DNA of 27,775 bases from Bordetella parapertussis (lineage in GTDB: Bacteria; Pseudomonadota; Gammaproteobacteria; Burkholderiales; Burkholderiaceae_B): NCBI GenBank assembly GCA_945862495.1, contig CAMAYM010000024.1:1-27775 (forward strand), in the 5' to 3' direction. Position numbers and translations under genes: made by a program. The notes beneath the pieces were generated by a model. The model did no database searches. It worked only from the letters and a program-made list of their open reading frames with translations, and was not told the DNA's origin. The stretch's first letter is position 1, and each line of letters begins with the position of its first letter. Shown piece after piece: positions 8,548-16,297 of the stretch.

Positions 8548-9851
8548 GACAAACTTTCCACTCTCAAACGGGTGACATGCGAACGAACAAATGCAAGAGC
8601 CTCGATACGTGCAATGGCTGCGTTGACATTTCGCTCAAGCGCCTCGTGAGTCAAGAAAATCAGGTCCGCACTACCATCCGCATCTGAAGGCTGCTGAATC
8701 ATGGAGCCGATTGAAATCTGTGCATCGGCTAACACCCGGGCGATATCGGCCAGCACACCGGGCTGATCCGCCACCGTCATGCGTAAATAATACGACGTCA
8801 CCACGTCCTCAATCGACAGAATCGGTGTATCTGCCATGGCATCAGGCTGAAACGCAAGATGCGGGACGCGATGCTCCGGGTCGGCGGTATGTAAACGTGT
8901 CACATCGACCAAGTCAGCCACCACAGCGGAGGCCGTGGGCTCTTCGCCTGCACCTTTACCGTAATACAGCGTCTGACCGACAGCGTCTCCGCGCACGAGC
9001 ACAGCATTCATCGCACCTTCGACATTCGCAAGCAAAGAGGCGCTTGGCACCAGTGCGGGATGCACGCGTAATTCAATACCGTTGGCGCGACGCTTAGTGA
9101 TGCCAAGCAACTTAATCCGATACCCTAACCGCTCTGCAAGCATGATGTCCTCCGAGGCAAGCTTGGAGATACCCTCGATGTGCGCCTTGTCGAACTGCAC
9201 AGGAATACCGAACGCCAATGACGCGAGCAACGTCAGCTTGTGCGCCGCATCAACGCCTTCGATATCAAACGTTGGATCCGCTTCGGCATAACCGAGCTTT
9301 TGCGCCTCGGCTAAGACTGTCGCAAAAGGCAACCCGCGCGCACGCATTTCGGACAAGATGAAATTGGTCGTGCCATTGATGATACCGGCCACCCACTCGA
9401 TGCGGTTAGCTGTCAAGCCTTCACGCATCGCCTTGATAATCGGAATGCCGCCTGCGACAGCCGCCTCAAAGGCCACCATCACGCCCTTGGCAGAGGCAGC
9501 AGCAAAAATCTCAGTGCCGTATTTGGCCAACAAAGCTTTATTGGCCGTGACCACATGTTTGCCCTGAGCAATCGCTTCAAGCACCAGTTCACGTGCGAGC
9601 GTATCGCCGCCAATCAACTCGACCACAATATCAATTTTTGGATCACGCACCACTGCAAAAGGGTCGGTACCAAGCTCAATGTTTTGACCAAGCATGGTAC
9701 GCGCTTTGGCGATATCTCTAACCGCGACACGGGTGACCTCAATGTTGCGGCCGGCACGACGGGAGATTTCTCCCGCATTGCGGGCGAGAACCTTCCAAGT
9801 ACCACCACCCACAACGCCTAAACCCAATAAACCGACCTTGATTGATTCCAT
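8544..9851 (-). CDS. hom: homoserine dehydrogenase
   Basis: Hom reduces aspartate semialdehyde to homoserine with NAD(P)H, the branch point to threonine and methionine. The 435-residue protein has the N-terminal dinucleotide fold (GLLGLGVVGGGTW), the VTANKALLA catalytic-region motif, the central IINGTTNFIL motif, and a C-terminal ACT domain (YYLRMTVADQPGVLADIA) that usually senses threonine. It is the single-function form, not fused to aspartokinase. Its ATG shares one base with the TAA of alaC (TAATG at 9849-9853), and its stop overlaps thrC, so the operon is read as one coupled unit. Confidence 0.96.
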   Translation of the reverse strand: MESIKVGLLGLGVVGGGTWKVLARNAGEISRRAGRNIEVTRVAVRDIAKARTMLGQNIELGTDPFAVVRDPKIDIVVELIGGDTLARELVLEAIAQGKHVVTANKALLAKYGTEIFAAASAKGVMVAFEAAVAGGIPIIKAMREGLTANRIEWVAGIINGTTNFILSEMRARGLPFATVLAEAQKLGYAEADPTFDIEGVDAAHKLTLLASLAFGIPVQFDKAHIEGISKLASEDIMLAERLGYRIKLLGITKRRANGIELRVHPALVPSASLLANVEGAMNAVLVRGDAVGQTLYYGKGAGEEPTASAVVADLVDVTRLHTADPEHRVPHLAFQPDAMADTPILSIEDVVTSYYLRMTVADQPGVLADIARVLADAQISIGSMIQQPSDADGSADLIFLTHEALERNVNAAIARIEALAFVRSHVTRLRVESLS

Positions 9852-11035
9852 TACAACAACCCATCCTTGCGAAACATTTCTTTGATGCCGCGAACCGCTT
9901 GACGGGTCCGCTGCTCATTTTCAATCAGAGCAAAACGTACGTACTCGTCGCCATAATCACCAAACCCGATGCCCGGAGAAACGGCAACCTTGGCTTCTTC
10001 GAGAATACGCTTGGCAAATTCGAGCGAGCCAGCGGCACGATATGGCTCCGGAATATGCGCCCAGATATACATAGAGGCCTTTGGGTTTTCAACCATCCAG
10101 CCGGCCTCATGCAAACCTTTGACCAACACATCGCGACGATTTTGATACTTTTCAACAACTTCGGCCACGCAATCTTGCGGGCCCTCGAGCGCTGCAATGG
10201 CCGCCACTTGAATCGGGGTGAACGTGCCGTAATCGTGATAGCTCTTGATCCGCGCAAGGGCATTGACCAACTCGGCGTTTCCGACCATAAAACCAATGCG
10301 CCAACCCGCCATGTTGTAGCTTTTACTCATTGTAAAAAACTCAACCGCGACGTCTCTAGCGCCTGGCACTTGCATGATCGATGGTGCCTGATAACCATCA
10401 AAACAAATGTCAGCATACGCGAGGTCATGCACCACAATAATATTGTGTTCTTGCGCGAGTGCGACCACTCTTTCAAAAAAAGAAAGATCGACGCACTGAG
10501 CGGTTGGATTACTAGGAAAGCCCAAAATCATCATTTTGGGTTTTGGAATCGACTCACGCACTGCGCGTTCGAGTTCTTCAAAAAAATCCGTGCCGGGTGT
10601 CATGCGGACAGAGCGAATATTTGCACCTGCAATCACCGCACCATAAATATGAATCGGGTAGCTTGGGTTGGGGACCAGCACCGTATCCCCTGCATCAAGC
10701 GTGGCCAGCATCAGGTGTGCAAGACCTTCTTTGGAACCAATTGTCACAATCGCTTCTGAGTCTGGGTCAAATTGCACGTTATACCGGCGTGCGTACCAAT
10801 CCGTGATGGCCTTGCGCAGTCGAGGAATGCCTTTTGAGACGGAGTAGCCGTGGGTAGTTGGGCGCTCTGCCGCCTCAATCATCTTGTTCACGATATGAGG
10901 GGGGGTTGCGCCGTCTGGGTTGCCCATTGACATGTCGATGATGTCCTCGCCCCTCCGCCGCGCAGCCATTTTGAGCTCAGCAGTAATGTTGAACACATAG
11001 GGGGGCAGACGCTCAATGCGAGAAAACTTTCTCAT
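9851..11035 (-). CDS. alaC: PLP-dependent aminotransferase, AlaC-like (alanine transaminase)
   Basis: This is a fold-type I aminotransferase of the class I/II group; the AlaC branch makes alanine from pyruvate and glutamate. The PLP-binding lysine is in FTMSKSYNMAGWRIGF (K238), with the substrate-region motif MSMGNPDG near residue 35 and the PNPSYP motif at 122-127. I prefer the ATG at 11035 (MRKFSRIERLPPYVFN), which has AAGG seven bases upstream; the ATG at 11041 lies too close to that site and would add two residues. It is the first gene of the alaC-hom-thrC-crcB operon. The 200-base gap to the divergent gene must hold the operon promoter. The family assignment is firm; the exact substrate is inferred from this conserved Burkholderiales gene order. 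Confidence 0.9.
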   Translation of the reverse strand: MRKFSRIERLPPYVFNITAELKMAARRRGEDIIDMSMGNPDGATPPHIVNKMIEAAERPTTHGYSVSKGIPRLRKAITDWYARRYNVQFDPDSEAIVTIGSKEGLAHLMLATLDAGDTVLVPNPSYPIHIYGAVIAGANIRSVRMTPGTDFFEELERAVRESIPKPKMMILGFPSNPTAQCVDLSFFERVVALAQEHNIIVVHDLAYADICFDGYQAPSIMQVPGARDVAVEFFTMSKSYNMAGWRIGFMVGNAELVNALARIKSYHDYGTFTPIQVAAIAALEGPQDCVAEVVEKYQNRRDVLVKGLHEAGWMVENPKASMYIWAHIPEPYRAAGSLEFAKRILEEAKVAVSPGIGFGDYGDEYVRFALIENEQRTRQAVRGIKEMFRKDGLL

Positions 11036-11173
11036 CCTCATACCTTATGTAAGTAATGCTTAACTTCGCTTTATTTGCAGCGCAGCAAAACCCTGTAATC
11101 TAGCGCATCAGGACCGATGCCGCAAATCGCACCGAGCGGAATCAAAAAATCAGTCTTTGCAACGCCCAAGATG

Positions 11174-11185
11174 GACAACGTTGTC
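11174..11185. promoter_or_regulatory. 12-base perfect palindrome in divergent promoter region
   Basis: GACAACGTTGTC is a perfect inverted repeat with no spacer, lying between the divergent alaC (minus) and Mth938-like (plus) genes. A dimeric regulator could bind it, but only one copy is seen and the symmetry does not extend outward. The rest of 11042-11239 has no terminator or threonine-type attenuator that I can find. Confidence 0.25.
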
Positions 11186-11239
11186 ATCACAGTATCCAGA
11201 TGAGTGCGCTATCATCGGCAGAACTTGCTGGAGTATTTA

Positions 11240-11689
11240 TTGAAGCTTCATACCGATACAAATGCGGCGCTAAATACCGTCACCGGGTACGGTGATGGCT
11301 TCGTCGAAATCAACAAAATAATTTTTGTCCACGCGATTGCCTTTGGTCCGGAAGGCCCAGTCAACAAATGGCCTGCCGAGCATCCAGAAGAAATCTCTAC
11401 TGCACTGCTATTACAAGCAGCGGGTTTGACACTCAAGCCCATCGATCCCATGGCATTTTTAGACTCAGAGCTGCCCCCTTCACCAGAAATGGAAGGCACC
11501 AAGCCTGAAGTGTTGCTGGTCGGCATGGGTGCGCGTCAACGGATGCTAGAGCACAAAGTCATCGCGCCACTTTTGCGCGCGGGTGTTGGGGTTGAGTGTA
11601 TGACGACAGAAGCTGCTGCCCGCACCTACAACATCTTGATGGCCGAGGGCCGTCAAGTGATTGCTGCCTTACTACCGGAGAAAGGATGA
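11240..11689 (+). CDS. Mth938-like domain protein, function unknown
   Basis: The C-terminal half matches the Mth938/NDUFAF3-like family: VLLVGMGARQRM, then GVGVECMTTEAAARTYNILMAEGR. Family members are small soluble proteins; a role in respiratory complex assembly is suggested only for the eukaryotic relative. I start it at TTG 11240, with GGAG at 11230-11233 six bases upstream, giving MKLHTDTNAALN and 149 residues. A GTG at 11204 would add 12 residues and has no ribosome site. Compared with relatives as I remember them (about 125 residues), there is an extra stretch of about 25 between NKWP and KPEVLLVG. The stop overlaps the bcp start. Confidence 0.85.
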   Translation: MKLHTDTNAALNTVTGYGDGFVEINKIIFVHAIAFGPEGPVNKWPAEHPEEISTALLLQAAGLTLKPIDPMAFLDSELPPSPEMEGTKPEVLLVGMGARQRMLEHKVIAPLLRAGVGVECMTTEAAARTYNILMAEGRQVIAALLPEKG

Positions 11690-12156
11690 TGAGCACAGCC
11701 CAGATTGGTAAGCCCGCACCAGGCTTTTCAGCCCTCAGCACGTTTGGGGAAATATCGCTTGAGCGCTGCTTGGGACGCGGTGTCATTCTTTATTTTTACC
11801 CCAAAGACAATACGCCTGGTTGCACCACAGAAACGCAAGACTTTCGCGATTATCACGATGAATTTTTAGCCATGAGCTGTGTCGTCATTGGTGTTTCTCG
11901 CGACTCTCTAAAATCCCATGAAAACTTTTCCAAAAAACTCGACTTGCCTTTTCCGCTCATCGCCGACACAGATGAAACAGTTTGCAACGCCTACGGTGTG
12001 ATCAAACTTAAACAAATGTATGGCAAACAGGTACGCGGGATAGAACGCAGCACTTTTTTAATCAATGCCGATGGCAAATTGATGCAAGCTTGGCGTGGAC
12101 TCAAAGTACCGGGACACGTGCAAGAGGTGCTTCAAGCTGCCCGAAGCTTGACTTGA
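11686..12156 (+). CDS. bcp: thiol peroxidase Bcp/PrxQ (peroxiredoxin)
   Basis: Bcp-type peroxiredoxins reduce hydrogen peroxide and organic peroxides using thioredoxin. The peroxidatic cysteine is in YPKDNTPGCTTETQDF (C45, counted from the ATG at 11689). The second cysteine five residues later, present in E. coli Bcp, is glutamine here; C64 and C99 remain as possible partners. Two tandem ATGs (11686 and 11689) follow GGAGAAAGG, and either may be used; the first overlaps the stop of the Mth938-like gene, so the pair is coupled. Its 155-156 residues fit the family. Confidence 0.93.
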   Translation: MMSTAQIGKPAPGFSALSTFGEISLERCLGRGVILYFYPKDNTPGCTTETQDFRDYHDEFLAMSCVVIGVSRDSLKSHENFSKKLDLPFPLIADTDETVCNAYGVIKLKQMYGKQVRGIERSTFLINADGKLMQAWRGLKVPGHVQEVLQAARSLT

Positions 12157-12228
12157 CCTCGCCTTAACCGATTTAACCTTTTTTGACCTCACGCTATTTC
12201 ATCGCTCGACTCCTGGGAGATCTCTAGT

Positions 12229-13983
12229 ATGCCGTTGCCAAAGCTGCCCACACGCCCTGCCGCTATTCTCGAAGTGACAGACCTCAAGCTCGAACCGATC
12301 GAGTCCTCGCCTGTCAGTATGGGTGTCTCTGCGCAAGCCACTGCGACGCCCTCTTCTGCATTCGTCCAGAAGCCTGCGCCAGCCAAAGCCACACCAACAC
12401 TAGACAAACCATCAAAGTCCATCACACTTGATCTGTCCGGATTAGTTGAATCTTCTGCGCAAGAGCAAGCCCCACTTGGCGCAGCCAAAACAAAAAGCAA
12501 AACTCAATCCTCTGTTCGTCAAAAACTGCCTAAGGTAACAGCAGCAGGCACCACAAAAGCAAAGACCACAGGTAACAGTTTGCGTAAACTATTCGTGCTC
12601 GACACCAACGTCTTGCTGCACGACCCAAGCTCTCTCTTTCGCTTTGAAGAGCACGACGTCTTTCTGCCTATGATGACGCTCGAGGAGCTCGATCATCAAA
12701 AGAAAGGAATGTCAGAAGTTGCGCGTAACGCGCGTCAAGTCAGTCGTTCACTCGACACGCTTGTGGGTGAGCATCGCGATATCGATCTCGGACTTCCCTT
12801 GAATGGTTTGGGCCATAAAGACGCAATCGGACGTCTGTTTTTTCAGACCACCGCGATGGCGAGTACCTTGCCTCCCGATCTGCCAATGGGTAAAGCCGAC
12901 AACCAGATCTTGAGTGTGGTGCGCGCGTTGCACGACAAATTTACCGATCGCGAAGTCGTGCTGGTCTCAAAAGATATCAATATGCGCTTGAAAGCGCGCA
13001 CGCTCTCACTTGCAGCAGAAGACTATTTCAATGATCAGGTCCTTGAGGATTCTGATTTGCTCTACAGCGGCACCCTCGCGCTTCCCGATAACTTTTGGAA
13101 CAAACACGGCAAAGGCGTTGAGTCTTGGCAACAAGGTGGCACGACTTTTTACCGAATTTCAGGACCGTTGTGTCACCAATTTATGGTGAATCAATTTGTA
13201 TATTTTGAAGGTCCGATGCCACTGTATGCCCAAGTTCGCGAAGTCAATGGCAAAACTGCTGTATTGGCTACGTTGCGTGACTTTACGCATGGAAAAAATA
13301 ATGTCTGGGGTGTCACTGCGCGTAATCGTGAACAAAATTTTGCAATGAATTTATTGATGAATCCGGATTGTGATTTTGTGTCCTTGCTTGGTCAGGCGGG
13401 CACAGGTAAAACGCTCATGGCTCTCGCGGCTGGCCTTGCACAGGTACTGGAAACGAAACGCTATACCGAGATCATCATGACACGCGTCACGGTGCCTGTG
13501 GGTGAAGATATCGGCTTTTTACCGGGTACTGAAGAAGAAAAAATGCAACCTTGGATGGGTGCGCTTGAGGATAACCTCGAGGTGTTGACCATGGGCGAAA
13601 CGGATGGCGGCACGTCGATCGCGAGTGGTCAAACCCATGATTGGGGCCGCGCTGGCACCATGGACTTGATTCGTTCACGCATCAAAGTGAAGTCTTTAAA
13701 CTTTATGCGTGGCCGCACGTTTTTAAACAAGTATCTGATTATTGATGAAGCGCAAAACCTGACACCCAAGCAAATGAAAACCTTGGTCACGCGTGCAGGC
13801 CCCGGAACCAAGGTGATTTGTTTGGGCAACATCGCCCAGATTGATACCCCTTACCTGACAGAAGGGAGTTCTGGCTTAACCTTTGTAGTGGATCGTTTCA
13901 AAGGCTGGCCCCATGCAGGACATGTTACCTTGCAGCGTGGTGAGCGTTCCCGTCTGGCCGACTATGCTGGCGAAGTGCTCTGA
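12229..13983 (+). CDS. PIN-domain PhoH family ATPase
   Basis: The 584-residue protein joins a PIN ribonuclease domain to a PhoH ATPase, as in PhoH2-type RNA helicase/nucleases. PIN acidic residues are all present: D125 (VLDTNVLLHD), E152/E153 (TLEELD), D224 (KADNQIL) and D249 (SKDINMR). The PhoH part has Walker A GQAGTGKT at 388-395 and Walker B YLIIDEAQN with D506/E507. Before residue 118 lies an extension rich in Ala, Pro, Thr and Lys, with no recognisable domain and probably disordered. GGGAG about nine bases upstream supports ATG 12229. The gene follows bcp after 72 bases and precedes pdxA by 11. RNA targets are unknown. Confidence 0.93.
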   Translation: MPLPKLPTRPAAILEVTDLKLEPIESSPVSMGVSAQATATPSSAFVQKPAPAKATPTLDKPSKSITLDLSGLVESSAQEQAPLGAAKTKSKTQSSVRQKLPKVTAAGTTKAKTTGNSLRKLFVLDTNVLLHDPSSLFRFEEHDVFLPMMTLEELDHQKKGMSEVARNARQVSRSLDTLVGEHRDIDLGLPLNGLGHKDAIGRLFFQTTAMASTLPPDLPMGKADNQILSVVRALHDKFTDREVVLVSKDINMRLKARTLSLAAEDYFNDQVLEDSDLLYSGTLALPDNFWNKHGKGVESWQQGGTTFYRISGPLCHQFMVNQFVYFEGPMPLYAQVREVNGKTAVLATLRDFTHGKNNVWGVTARNREQNFAMNLLMNPDCDFVSLLGQAGTGKTLMALAAGLAQVLETKRYTEIIMTRVTVPVGEDIGFLPGTEEEKMQPWMGALEDNLEVLTMGETDGGTSIASGQTHDWGRAGTMDLIRSRIKVKSLNFMRGRTFLNKYLIIDEAQNLTPKQMKTLVTRAGPGTKVICLGNIAQIDTPYLTEGSSGLTFVVDRFKGWPHAGHVTLQRGERSRLADYAGEVL

Positions 13984-13994
13984 TCGACGCGCGC

Positions 13995-15023
13995 ATGCAA
14001 ACGCCAACGCCCTCGCCTAGCCCTCGCACTCCACTTGCAATGACAATGGGGGATGCGGCAGGGATCGGCCCCGAGATCATCGTCAAGCTTCACGCACGGG
14101 GGCTTTCGGCCCCCTGCGTGGTCTATGGCGATGTCGGCGCGTTAACGCGTGCGTGCGCGTTTTTACATTTACCGATCAAGATCATTGTGCTCAACGCCGA
14201 TGATCCTCTCGCGGGTCATTACCAAGCGCCTGGCTGCATGTTTGTGCGTCCCACCACGCCCGCGCTGCCTATTGAACTACCTTTTGGCGTGGTCTGCGCG
14301 CAAGCGGGCAAGGCCTCTGTCGATGCGCTGCTGATGGCGATTGAAGATGCGATGGCGGGACGCGTCCGTGCCATCGTCACGGCGCCATTAAACAAAGAGT
14401 CGATGCATGCGGCAGGCGTTGACTTTCCGGGACATACAGAAATACTGGCGGCCCGGTCAAACACACCCCATGTCGCCATGATGCTGGTCAATGATCAGTT
14501 GCGTGTCATGTTGGCCACAATACATATTGCACTTTCTGAAGTGTCCCCCTCACTTTCAGTCGAGCTCGAACTGCGTGCGATCGAACTTGCGGCGTCTGCG
14601 TGTCGTGGCATGGGTATCGCCTCGCCCCGTGTTGCAGTTGCAGGTCTCAACCCTCATGCGGGTGAACATGGCAAATTTGGTCGTGAAGATCTCGACATTA
14701 TCGCCCCAGCCATCGCACTTGCCCGTGCAAAAGGGATTGATGCCTCAGGCCCATGGCCGGGAGATACAGTGTTTATGCGGGCGCGCAAGGGTGAGTTCGA
14801 TATCTGCGTCGCGCAATACCACGACCAGGGCTTGATTCCTATTAAATATCTGGGAGTCGATGAAGGCGTCAATGTGACAGTGGGACTTCCTTTTGTGCGC
14901 ACCAGCGTAGACCATGGCACGGCCTTTGATATTGCCGGTCAAGGTCTAGCAGACCCAGGCTCACTGCTGACCGCGTTTAATTTAGCTATTTCGTTGACCC
15001 AGGAAAAATACCACCAAGATTAA
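13995..15023 (+). CDS. pdxA: 4-hydroxythreonine-4-phosphate dehydrogenase PdxA
   Basis: PdxA oxidises 4-phosphohydroxythreonine; the product then joins deoxyxylulose phosphate to make pyridoxine phosphate. The 342-residue protein has MTMGDAAGIGPEI near the N-terminus, PGHTEIL at 145-151 and the three metal-binding histidines expected from E. coli PdxA: H177 (ATIHIAL), H221 (NPHAGE) and H276 (YHDQGLIP). The usual MGDPAG is MGDAAG here. About 14 Pro/Ser/Thr residues precede the fold, so translation could also begin at an in-frame ATG inside LAMTMGD, but ATG 13995 fits the spacing from phoH. Catalysis looks intact. PdxA2-type paralogues with other substrates exist, so the precise role is slightly less sure than the family. 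Confidence 0.9.
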   Translation: MQTPTPSPSPRTPLAMTMGDAAGIGPEIIVKLHARGLSAPCVVYGDVGALTRACAFLHLPIKIIVLNADDPLAGHYQAPGCMFVRPTTPALPIELPFGVVCAQAGKASVDALLMAIEDAMAGRVRAIVTAPLNKESMHAAGVDFPGHTEILAARSNTPHVAMMLVNDQLRVMLATIHIALSEVSPSLSVELELRAIELAASACRGMGIASPRVAVAGLNPHAGEHGKFGREDLDIIAPAIALARAKGIDASGPWPGDTVFMRARKGEFDICVAQYHDQGLIPIKYLGVDEGVNVTVGLPFVRTSVDHGTAFDIAGQGLADPGSLLTAFNLAISLTQEKYHQD

Positions 15024-15062
15024 TAGGTGTAAACCCTAGTGCAAAGAAAAATTAATAAATAA

Positions 15063-15093
15063 TTGGTTTAACTAACCCAGCTAAGTATATAAT
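15063..15093 (+). promoter_or_regulatory. sigma-70 type promoter before pbpG
   Basis: A perfect -10 box TATAAT lies at 15088-15093 in an AT-rich gap. The best -35 is TTGGTT at 15063-15068 with a 19-base spacer; GTTTAA at 15066-15071 would give 16. Transcription would begin near 15100, with AAGGG at 15114-15118 serving as ribosome site for the ATG at 15128. No terminator is visible after pdxA, so read-through is also possible. Confidence 0.55.
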
Positions 15094-15127
15094 TTGCATA
15101 GATTTTATACTTTAAAGGGCGCTGGGA

Positions 15128-16297
15128 ATGCGTGCTGGTCACTTTTTACCCCTCCGCAATGCTTGCCTTACTAGCCTCATATGCATGAGCCTAGCGCTCG
15201 TTGCCCCCACTAGCTTTGCACAAAGTACGACTTCAGTGCCTCAGGCCACCAAAGCGCCACCCCAAGCATCCAAAGCAAAAACAGCAACTCCAGCTAAAAA
15301 AACCACCCAAAAATCTACAAAGCAGAAAACTACAACTGCTTCAAAAAATGCGTCAACGAAGTCCGCTTCCCCTAAGAAAGCAGCGCCTGCTGGAACGCCG
15401 CAGGGAGCGCGCGGTAAAAAATCAAACTCAACCACACAAAAAGCCCTTGCAGCGGGCGCCACCACAGCAGCCGTCACAAGCGCGGCAAACGCACAACGTG
15501 CACAAGCAGAACGCAAATCTGGCAATCCTACTGGCGCATTGCGTTCAAACGTTGTATTTGTCCAGGACCTTAACAGCAAGACTGTCATTTTTTCTCGCAA
15601 TGACAATGTGGCACGCCCGATCGCATCCATCACCAAGCTCATGACGGCGTTAGTCGTCGTAGATGCCAAGCAACCCCTCGATGAAATGCTGCAGGTGACG
15701 CAAGAAGATGTAGATGTTGTGAAATTTAGTCGCTCACGCTTGGCAGTAGGCGTCAAACTCTCTCGAGGAGACATGCTACACCTTGCGTTAATGTCCTCTG
15801 AGAACCGTGCTGCCAATGCATTAGGCCGTCACTACCCTGGTGGGATGCCCGCCTTCGTCGCCGCAATGAATAAGAAAGCGCGCGAGCTCGGGATGCATGA
15901 CAGCCGTTTTGTCGAACCGACAGGACTATCTAGTGCCAACGTTGCCACGCCGCGCGATCTGGTCAAGCTCATGCAAGCCACTGCGGCACGTCCCAGCATC
16001 CGTTTCTACACCACCAATCAGCAACACGAAATCTCTTCACGTGGACATGCGACCTTATTTCGCAATACCAACATGCTAGTGACGAATCCTAGTTGGGATA
16101 TCAGAGTATCTAAGACTGGCTTTATCAATGAAGCCGGTCAATGTCTGGTGATGGTCGCGCGCATCAATAATCGTGACACGGCAATTGTTCTCTTGAACGC
16201 AGACGGTAAAGGCACGCGCATCGGCGATGCCGTCAAAATCAGACAGATTGTCCAAAATCGACAAGCAATCGCAATGTCCCGTGCAGAACTAAACTAG
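15128..16297 (+). CDS. pbpG: D-alanyl-D-alanine endopeptidase, PBP7 type (peptidase S11)
   Basis: PBP7-type enzymes cut peptide cross-links in the periplasmic cell wall. The 389-residue protein has a signal peptide with a likely cut after TSFA (residue 31), then a Lys/Thr/Ala-rich low-complexity stretch from about 35 to 130, then the S11 domain. All three catalytic motifs are present: SITK (S167, K170), SEN (S224-N226) and KTG (329-331). The domain ends soon after, without the C-terminal membrane anchor of DacA-type carboxypeptidases, which supports PBP7/PbpG. It has its own promoter candidate. Its TAG stop shares the four bases CTAG (16294-16297) with the stop of convergent dnaB. Confidence 0.92.
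   Translation: MRAGHFLPLRNACLTSLICMSLALVAPTSFAQSTTSVPQATKAPPQASKAKTATPAKKTTQKSTKQKTTTASKNASTKSASPKKAAPAGTPQGARGKKSNSTTQKALAAGATTAAVTSAANAQRAQAERKSGNPTGALRSNVVFVQDLNSKTVIFSRNDNVARPIASITKLMTALVVVDAKQPLDEMLQVTQEDVDVVKFSRSRLAVGVKLSRGDMLHLALMSSENRAANALGRHYPGGMPAFVAAMNKKARELGMHDSRFVEPTGLSSANVATPRDLVKLMQATAARPSIRFYTTNQQHEISSRGHATLFRNTNMLVTNPSWDIRVSKTGFINEAGQCLVMVARINNRDTAIVLLNADGKGTRIGDAVKIRQIVQNRQAIAMSRAELN

Noticed and set aside
9842..10759. 305-codon open frame on the plus strand opposite alaC
   Set aside because: It is fully antisense to a well-supported aminotransferase, has a His/Asn/Arg-rich composition with no motif, and no ribosome site of its own.
11042..11239. Threonine-type attenuator leader peptide before the alaC-hom-thrC operon
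   Set aside because: No short frame rich in Thr or Ile codons followed by a terminator is visible on the minus strand.
15241..15816. 191-codon open frame opposite the pbpG tether
   Set aside because: Its Ala/Val/Phe-rich sequence is what the reverse of a Lys/Thr/Ala-rich stretch yields; no start signals or domain.
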